Below, piece after piece: positions 6,526-10,423 of a DNA stretch of 10,423 nucleotides. Numbering within the stretch: the first letter of the stretch is position 1; each line of letters begins with the position of its first letter. Location: NCBI GenBank assembly GCA_964402955.1, contig CAYOEZ010000180.1, positions 1-10,423 of the forward strand, read 5' to 3'. The DNA is from CAYOEZ01 sp964402955. GTDB taxonomy: Bacteria; Chloroflexota; DTOL01; DAOUCN01. The notes beneath the pieces were generated by a model. The model saw only the letters and a list, made by a program, of their open reading frames with translations. It made no database searches and was not told where the DNA came from. A program made the translations under genes and the position numbers.

Positions 6526-6552
6526 ACATAAGCCGACTTTGCTATCATCCTG
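6526..6552 (-). repeat. Right terminal inverted repeat of the IS
   Basis: Read on the minus strand it begins CAGGATGATAGCAAAGTCGG and ends TATGT, pairing with 5316-5342 at 25 of 27 positions. It lies on the transposase 5' side, where the transposase promoter would be expected. Confidence 0.93.
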
Positions 6553-6562
6553 ACACCAGGAG
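6553..6562. repeat. Target site duplication, right copy
   Basis: ACACCAGGAG, identical to 5306-5315 and directly abutting the right IS end. Confidence 0.93.
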
Positions 6563-6571
6563 GACAACCCA

Positions 6572-6600
6572 TTGACACAAGCAGGTATCGGTTGTATACT
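6572..6600 (+). promoter_or_regulatory. Sigma70-type promoter of the copper operon
   Basis: A perfect -35 TTGACA (6572-6577), 17 bases, then TATACT (6595-6600). In the reconstructed pre-insertion sequence this promoter would lie inside the last codons of the DUF123 gene. The inverted repeat at 6609-6630 covers the expected transcription start. Confidence 0.78.
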
Positions 6601-6608
6601 TGTCACCA

Positions 6609-6630
6609 ACAATAATGTTTCCAATATTGT
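6609..6630. promoter_or_regulatory. Candidate operator (22-bp inverted repeat) over the transcription start
   Basis: ACAATAATG (6609-6617), four bases, CAATATTGT (6622-6630): the half-sites match at eight of nine positions. It begins nine bases after the -10 box, so a bound dimer would block initiation. Since the genes it precedes look like metal handling, a metal-responsive repressor is plausible, but no regulator gene is in the window and the sequence does not clearly match a named consensus. Confidence 0.5.
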
Positions 6631-6663
6631 ATTACCCCAGATTCTGACAACGGAGACCCCGTC

Positions 6664-7800
6664 ATGAACGACATTGCGCTCGCTTTCGTCACCGGCATCA
6701 CCACCGGCGGCCTGAGCTGCCTGGCTGTCCAGGGTGGTCTACTGGCAGCGTCGATTGCCAAACAGGTCGAGCAGGACCTCTCGCTGCGCCCGATCGCCGC
6801 GCCGGACGGTGCACAGAAGGCCCGCGCGCGGCGCGTCGCGGCTGTTGGCAACAAACGTAAGAGCGCGCCCATCGCTGCGGTGCAACCCCCGCGCGTTGCT
6901 CTGCCGATTGTCCTCTTTCTCGGCACAAAGCTCATCGCCTACACCATCCTGGGTCTGCTCCTCGGCCAACTCGGCTCGCTGGTCCAGCTTACTCCTATGG
7001 CCCGGGCGGCGCTGCAACTGGCGATTGGCGTCTTCATGGTCGGCAACGCCTTGCGCATGCTCAACGTCCACCCCATCTTCCGCTACTTCAACATCGAGCC
7101 GCCCCAGTTCATCACCCGCTACATCCGCCGCAGGGCCAAGCAGAGCGCCGATGTGGTCACACCCGCCTTCCTCGGCTTCCTGACCGTGCTCATCCCCTGC
7201 GGTGTGACACAGGCGATGATGGCGCTGGCGCTGGGCACAGGCAACGCCGTGCAAGGCGCAACGCTCATGTTCGCCTTCACCCTTGGCACAACGCCCGTTT
7301 TCTTCGTCCTTGCCTACCTTGCCACAAGGCTGGGCGCGAGCATGGAGAAACGTTTCTCGCTTGTGGCCGCAGCGGTGTTGCTGATACTCGGCGTCGTGTC
7401 TATCGAAGGCGGGCTACGTCTGACTGGTTTGCCGGTGTGGCAGACGGCCTCAGCGAATAGCGAAGTCGCTGTCGCGCCCGTCGGCGGGAAAGCGGCGCTG
7501 CCGGCCGATCAGCCCGCCGCGCCGGCCCAGGCGGCGCAGGCCCTGACGATCAATGTGCGCGCCAACGGCTACGAGCCGTCGCAGTTGCTGGCCAAAGCCG
7601 GGCAACCGCTCAAGCTCAGCATGGTGACGAACAAGACGTACAGTTGCGCCCGCGCGTTCGTCATCCCAGCCCTCAACATCCAGCGCGTGCTTCCCGACAC
7701 CGGCACGGTCGTCTTCGATATCCCCGCCCAGCGCGCCGGCTCGACGTTGAACTTCACCTGCTCGATGGGCATGTACGGCGGGCAAATCAAGTTCAACTGA
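6664..7800 (+). CDS. TauE/UreH-like (DsbD_2-type) membrane protein fused to a cupredoxin domain
   Basis: This is a 378-residue inner-membrane protein. The first two thirds hold about six hydrophobic segments of the UreH/TauE-like transmembrane family: GGLSCLAVQGG (residues 15-25), a charged cytoplasmic loop (about 36-78), segments near 80-100 and 105-125, then LIPCGVTQAMMALALG with P178-C179-G180, and two more helices to about 250. A low-complexity Ala/Pro linker leads to a cupredoxin-like domain (about 292-378) that would face outside. Probable copper ligands are Cys328 (TYSCARAF), Cys366 and a nearby Met (TCSMGMYGG). GGAG (6652-6655) precedes the ATG by eight bases. The adjacent HMA protein supports copper export, import or assembly of a copper enzyme. 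It is controlled by the promoter and possible operator just upstream. Confidence 0.85.
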   Translation: MNDIALAFVTGITTGGLSCLAVQGGLLAASIAKQVEQDLSLRPIAAPDGAQKARARRVAAVGNKRKSAPIAAVQPPRVALPIVLFLGTKLIAYTILGLLLGQLGSLVQLTPMARAALQLAIGVFMVGNALRMLNVHPIFRYFNIEPPQFITRYIRRRAKQSADVVTPAFLGFLTVLIPCGVTQAMMALALGTGNAVQGATLMFAFTLGTTPVFFVLAYLATRLGASMEKRFSLVAAAVLLILGVVSIEGGLRLTGLPVWQTASANSEVAVAPVGGKAALPADQPAAPAQAAQALTINVRANGYEPSQLLAKAGQPLKLSMVTNKTYSCARAFVIPALNIQRVLPDTGTVVFDIPAQRAGSTLNFTCSMGMYGGQIKFN

Positions 7801-7811
7801 CAGGACAAACC

Positions 7812-8024
7812 ATGACGAAAGCCGTCTTTCGTGTTCCCGACATGTACTGCTCGTCGTGCTCCATGACGCTTGAAGGGCTGGAGGACGAACTGCAAGGCAT
7901 CAAACGTATCTCAGCATCCTACCATAAGCAGCGTCTGGCGGTCGAGTTCGACGAGACGCGCCTGACGAGCGACACGATCATCGCCGCAGGCAAGGAACTG
8001 GGCTACACGCTGATTCCGACGTAG
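7812..8024 (+). CDS. Heavy-metal-associated (HMA) domain protein, CopZ-like metallochaperone
   Basis: This 70-residue protein is a single ferredoxin-like HMA domain. It has the metal-binding DMYCSSCSM motif (Cys13 and Cys16), followed by the usual LEGLEDELQGI-RISASYHKQRLAVEFD and a terminal GKELGYT. Such proteins carry Cu(I), sometimes other soft metals, in the cytosol. It starts 11 bases after the cupredoxin gene with AGGA (7802-7805) six bases before the ATG, so the two form an operon. The frame is open upstream to 7644, but that part overlaps the previous gene and is not used. The Tyr between Met and Cys in MxCxxC differs from the common Thr/His. Confidence 0.92.
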   Translation: MTKAVFRVPDMYCSSCSMTLEGLEDELQGIKRISASYHKQRLAVEFDETRLTSDTIIAAGKELGYTLIPT

Positions 8025-8028
8025 AACG

Positions 8029-8088
8029 AACCACGGAGACACAGAGAGCACGAAGGAAAAACTCTGTGCTCTCCGTGTCTCCGTGGTT
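8029..8088. repeat. 23-bp inverted repeat of the CCACGGAGACAC type between convergent genes
   Basis: Arms 8029-8051 and 8066-8088 match at 22 of 23 positions (left arm starts AACCACGGAGACACAGAG) around a 14-base loop. RNA from either strand would form a strong hairpin. It starts four bases after the HMA gene stop and lies beyond the end of the minus-strand DUF4126 gene, so it may work as a bidirectional terminator. No clear T-run follows. The sequence resembles a dispersed repeat I know from many environmental genomes, so it may be a mobile palindrome rather than a dedicated terminator. Confidence 0.75.
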
Positions 8089-8102
8089 AACAGTCCTACC
8101 CC

Positions 8103-8120
8103 GCGGCGCGCCTGCGCCGC
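8103..8120 (-). terminator. GC-rich hairpin after the DUF4126 gene
   Basis: GCGGCGC (8103-8109), loop GCCT, GCGCCGC (8114-8120) form a perfect 7-bp stem starting eight bases after the minus-strand stop codon. The following minus-strand sequence (GGGGTAGGACTG) is not T-rich, so the hairpin may need a factor, or help from the larger repeat beyond it. Confidence 0.4.
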
Positions 8121-8128
8121 CGCCACAG

Positions 8129-8656
8129 CTAGAACACGAGCACGAGCGTGAGCACGATCACGACGACGACTGCGACAGGGGCAATGATCGCGGCGATGGA
8201 AATCGTGATCGCCGCCACATCCTCGCCGGCGCTGACCACAGCGTTGCCCAGCCCGGCCGTCGATACCGTCACCGCCGGGCGAATCGTGGCGCGTGCCCCG
8301 TGAATTGTTCCCGCCACCAGCGCGCCCAAGATGAAGGCCAGCACGGGCGACATCTCGCTGATGATGTTGGCCTGCGCCGCGAAGACGATGGCCCCTGCGA
8401 TCGGCTGCAGCAGCGCATGAACCAGATGCGAGGCATGATCCACCCCCGGTATCTTATCGGCCGTGCCCTCGATGAGCACCATCACAAACAGGAAAACCAT
8501 GATGGGAATGCTGGTCATCACGTCATAGGGCGTCGCCAGCGTGAGGAAGCCCAGCTTTCCGGCCACGGCCACAATAAACAACGTCACCCAGGCATTGAGC
8601 CCGGCCGCGGTGGCAAAGCCGAATCCGGCAAACATGGCAATGAAATCCTGTGGCAT
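8129..8656 (-). CDS. DUF4126 domain-containing membrane protein
   Basis: This is a 175-residue integral membrane protein of the DUF4126 family, function unknown. Family marks are ATAAGLNAWVTLFIV near the N-terminus, LIEGTADKIPGVDHASHLVH in the middle, then SPVLAFILGALVAGTIHGARATIRPAV, STAGLGNAVVSAGEDVAAI, and a very hydrophobic end rich in Val and Leu. About four membrane segments are visible. The ATG (8654-8656 on the plus strand) is preceded on the minus strand by GGAG with seven bases between. It is transcribed alone, divergent from the acetyltransferase gene and convergent with the copper operon. Confidence 0.88.
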   Translation of the reverse strand: MPQDFIAMFAGFGFATAAGLNAWVTLFIVAVAGKLGFLTLATPYDVMTSIPIMVFLFVMVLIEGTADKIPGVDHASHLVHALLQPIAGAIVFAAQANIISEMSPVLAFILGALVAGTIHGARATIRPAVTVSTAGLGNAVVSAGEDVAAITISIAAIIAPVAVVVVIVLTLVLVF

Positions 8657-8704
8657 GGCACATCTCCAGACGTGGCATCAAGTCGGAGCCCTGTCGATAC
8701 AACT

Positions 8705-8733
8705 AATGTACCACAACGCAACGGGGGGTACAA
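8705..8733 (-). promoter_or_regulatory. Possible promoter of the DUF4126 gene
   Basis: On the minus strand TTGTAC (8728-8733) and TACATT (8705-8710) are 17 bases apart, about 49 bases before the start codon. The boxes are weaker than those of the plus-strand genes. It lies back to back with the promoter at 8739-8767. Confidence 0.4.
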
Positions 8734-8738
8734 GTGCA

Positions 8739-8767
8739 TTGACTGACAGCGCCGCGCGCGGTATACT
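8739..8767 (+). promoter_or_regulatory. Sigma70-type promoter of the acetyltransferase gene
   Basis: TTGACT (8739-8744), a GC-rich 17-base spacer, TATACT (8762-8767). The leader to the ATG at 8809 would be about 35 bases. Confidence 0.75.
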
Positions 8768-8808
8768 GGCAGCGGCCCAAAACATCCTGCGCCCAACCTG
8801 AGACGTCT

Positions 8809-9558
8809 ATGCCGCCATCTATCGACGTTGCCTCCCTGATCGACGATCTGCGCGCCATCGGCTTGCAGCCGGGCGCAGAAGTCATGGTGCACTCTTCGTT
8901 CAAGTCGCTGGGGATAGCCCATCCAGAAACGATCATGAAGGCGTTGCTGCAGGCTATCGGCGAGCAGGGCACGCTCCTGCTGGCTGCCCTGTCCTACCTG
9001 CAGCAGCCGCCGCTGGTCCACAGCACGCTTGCCACGCCATCGTGCGTCGGCTACCTGAGCGAATACTTCCGCACGCGCCCGGGCGTGACGCGCAGCCTGC
9101 ATCCGACCCATTCTGTGTGCGCGGTGGGCGCATCTGTCAACGACCTGCTCGGCGATCACCACCAGGATGCCACACCGTGCGGCGAGCACTCCCCGTTTCA
9201 CAAGCTGCTGCATCGCCAGGGCAAGATCCTCATGCTCGGTTGCGGCCTGCGCCCCAACACCACCCTACACGCCATCGAGGAGTACATCAAGCCGCCCTAT
9301 TTGTTTGGCGATCCCCTCATCTACACCATCACAGATAGCAGCGGGCAAACCTTCCAGAAGCAGTACATCCATCATGGCTTCAAGGGATTCGCCCAGCGCT
9401 ACGCCCGGGCCGGTGCGATCCTGGATGCTGCGCAGCTTCGGCATGGCATGGTGGGCAAGGCCGGCGCGTACCTGATCGACAGTCACGCGCTCTACACACA
9501 GGCGCTCATCCACCTCAAGCGCGATCCGTTCTTTTTCGTGGAGTGCAAGCCCCCATGA
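8809..9558 (+). CDS. AAC(3) family N-acetyltransferase
   Basis: This is a 249-residue cytosolic acetyl-CoA-dependent N-acetyltransferase of the family named after aminoglycoside 3-N-acetyltransferases, close to the usual 250-280 residues. Conserved blocks: VMVHSSFKSLG (residues 25-35), RSLHPTHSVCAVG (95-107), TPCGEHSPFHKL (122-133) and ILMLGCGLRPNTTLHAIEE (140-158), the last with the His154-x2-Glu157 pair. Chromosomal members in environmental bacteria often act on unknown amines, so drug resistance cannot be assumed. It has its own promoter and stands alone. Only a weak ribosome site (TGAG) precedes ATG 8809, but the conserved start of the protein fits this codon. Confidence 0.9.
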   Translation: MPPSIDVASLIDDLRAIGLQPGAEVMVHSSFKSLGIAHPETIMKALLQAIGEQGTLLLAALSYLQQPPLVHSTLATPSCVGYLSEYFRTRPGVTRSLHPTHSVCAVGASVNDLLGDHHQDATPCGEHSPFHKLLHRQGKILMLGCGLRPNTTLHAIEEYIKPPYLFGDPLIYTITDSSGQTFQKQYIHHGFKGFAQRYARAGAILDAAQLRHGMVGKAGAYLIDSHALYTQALIHLKRDPFFFVECKPP

Positions 9559-9586
9559 TGCGATCATCCTCTGCAGCACACACGCA

Positions 9587-9615
9587 TTGACGGCTAGCTC
9601 CTCTTACGATATACT
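9587..9615 (+). promoter_or_regulatory. Sigma70-type promoter of the DUF1294 gene
   Basis: TTGACG (9587-9592), 17 bases, TATACT (9610-9615). The ATG at 9651 lies 35 bases after the -10 box, with GGGGAG (9639-9644) as ribosome site. Confidence 0.75.
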
Positions 9616-9650
9616 CGCCTCACGACTTACACCACACCGGGGAGCGTCAC

Positions 9651-10310
9651 ATGAGCGAAGAAGTCCTCACCTGCGCCGATTGCGGACAACTCTTCATCTG
9701 GAACTTGAACGAGCAACGATACTACAGGGAGCACAACTATAGCCCCGCCAAGCGCTGCCCCGAGTGCCGCCAGAAGCGCATGTGGGACCAGGCGCAGAGC
9801 GGTAACATACCCGTTCGCTCACAGGCACTGCGCGATTGGCCGCCGCCAACCGCAGCGCCGTCCGCGTCGTCGCGCAGCGTCAGCCCCGTCACGCGTGTCT
9901 CAACGCGCCCTGCGCGCCCCCAATACCGCTCGAGGTGGGCCGATCCCATCTATCGCTTCGCCGCGATCACCTTTGGCCTGGCGCTGCTCGTCACCCTGGC
10001 TATGCGCCTGAGCGCGCCGACGCTGGACATCGTGTTTTGCTGGGCGTTTGCGATCACCGTGACGACGATTTTGACCTATGGATACGATAAGACCGTGGCC
10101 GGCAGCGAGAGCACACGCGTGCCCGAGAAAGTGCTGCTGGCGCTCACACTGGCCGGCGGCACAATCGGCGCCATCATCGGCATGCGCTACTTCCATCACA
10201 AGACAGCCAAAGCGGAGTTCCAAAGCAAGTTCTGGCTGGTTCTGGCCATTCAGCTCATCATACTCATCCTCTGGTTTGCCTGGCTGAGCCCGTTGCTTCA
10301 GCACAGGTAA
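9651..10310 (+). CDS. Zinc-ribbon and DUF1294 domain membrane protein
   Basis: This is a 219-residue protein of unknown function. Residues 5-45 are a small zinc ribbon with Cys8-x2-Cys11 and Cys36-x2-Cys39, of the type found as a probable zinc-binding domain (LTCADCGQLFIW, then KRCPECRQKR). A flexible Pro/Ser/Arg linker (about 55-95) follows. The remainder is DUF1294: two membrane helices (about 104-147, ending in TYGYDK), then RVPEKVLLALTLAGGTIGAI, MRYFHHKTAKAEFQSKFW and a final helix. The YGYDK, RVPE and HKT marks are the family's. Ribosome site GGGGAG is six bases before the ATG, and it is transcribed alone. Nothing in the context gives a role. Confidence 0.9.
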   Translation: MSEEVLTCADCGQLFIWNLNEQRYYREHNYSPAKRCPECRQKRMWDQAQSGNIPVRSQALRDWPPPTAAPSASSRSVSPVTRVSTRPARPQYRSRWADPIYRFAAITFGLALLVTLAMRLSAPTLDIVFCWAFAITVTTILTYGYDKTVAGSESTRVPEKVLLALTLAGGTIGAIIGMRYFHHKTAKAEFQSKFWLVLAIQLIILILWFAWLSPLLQHR

Positions 10311-10404
10311 GCCAGGAAACCCTTATCCCGCTAACACTACTTTGACAATGTCACATTAGGTGGATTACTGTCATGTGCCCACTGCAAAAAGGTCTGGACG
10401 GACC

Positions 10405-10423
10405 CGTCATTGCGAGCGGAGCG
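10405..10423 (+). repeat. Start of a CGTCATTGCGAGCG-type dispersed repeat, cut by the window end
   Basis: The last 19 bases, CGTCATTGCGAGCGGAGCG, match the opening of a palindromic intergenic repeat widely seen in bacterial genomes, which usually continues with a GAAGCAATCT-like stretch. The rest lies outside the window, so this rests on recall of the motif. Confidence 0.5.

Larger units (their letters stand above)
5316..6552 (-). mobile_element. Complete ISAs1-family insertion sequence, 1237 bp
   Basis: The element is bounded by 27-bp terminal inverted repeats (25 of 27 matching) and a perfect 10-bp target duplication, and carries one intact transposase gene on the minus strand. No passenger gene is present. 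Undamaged ends, duplication and transposase suggest a young, probably mobile copy. It landed in the 3' end of the DUF123 gene, 19 bases before the -35 box of the downstream copper-operon promoter, which it left intact. Confidence 0.95.

Noticed and set aside
8066..8746. 226-residue plus-strand frame
   Set aside because: Antisense to the DUF4126 gene; His/Asp/Arg-rich composition is a frame artefact, and it begins in the palindrome.
8584..9213. 209-residue minus-strand frame
   Set aside because: Runs across two divergent genes and their promoters; no ribosome site or recognisable motif.
10342..10423. Possible promoter TTGACA at 10342 and a short frame from ATG 10373 to the window end
   Set aside because: No acceptable -10 box at 16-18 bases, no ribosome site, and the frame is mostly the dispersed repeat.

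Overview
The window looks like a piece of a moderately GC-rich bacterial chromosome, tentatively Chloroflexota (Anaerolineae/Caldilineae-like). The reasons are gene content (DUF4126, a zinc-ribbon/DUF1294 protein, a TauE-like/cupredoxin fusion, a DUF123 protein) and two dispersed-repeat types common in such genomes (a CCACGGAGACAC-type palindrome and a GTCATTGCGAGCG-type repeat). No rRNA or marker protein is present, so the taxon is an inference. No tRNA, rRNA or CRISPR array was seen. The housekeeping promoters are unusually clear: TTGAC(N), exactly 17 bases, then TATACT or a close variant, directly upstream of five plus-strand genes.

Layout. 1-248: a Rho-independent terminator for a gene lying left of the window, then a promoter. 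249-1160: orphan D12-class adenine-N6 DNA methyltransferase. 1226-2416: mandelate-racemase-type enolase-superfamily enzyme. 2487-2726: Phd/YefM antitoxin with no intact toxin. 2772-4605: a lower-GC two-gene operon with its own extended -10 promoter; it encodes a winged-helix protein and a large protein ending in a HEPN-type R-N-x3-H motif. 4695-4898: 3' remnant of a truncated gene. 4895-5323: DUF123 (GIY-YIG-like) protein. 5316-6552: a complete ISAs1-family insertion sequence with 27-bp inverted ends and a 10-bp target duplication, inserted in the 3' end of the DUF123 gene. 6572-8024: a probable copper-handling operon (membrane protein fused to cupredoxin, then an HMA-domain metallochaperone) behind a promoter with a 22-bp inverted repeat. 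8029-8120: hairpins between convergent genes. 8129-8656 (minus): DUF4126 membrane protein. 8809-9558: AAC(3)-family acetyltransferase. 9651-10310: zinc-ribbon/DUF1294 membrane protein. 10405-10423: start of a dispersed repeat cut by the window edge.

How it fits together. The left half reads as an accessory or defence-like region: orphan methyltransferase, solitary antitoxin, and a candidate wHTH/HEPN operon that appears to have replaced the toxin and the 5' part of another gene. The right half is more ordinary chromosomal sequence of independently transcribed genes, disturbed by one recent IS insertion. The wHTH/HEPN pair is the best candidate for an undescribed system.
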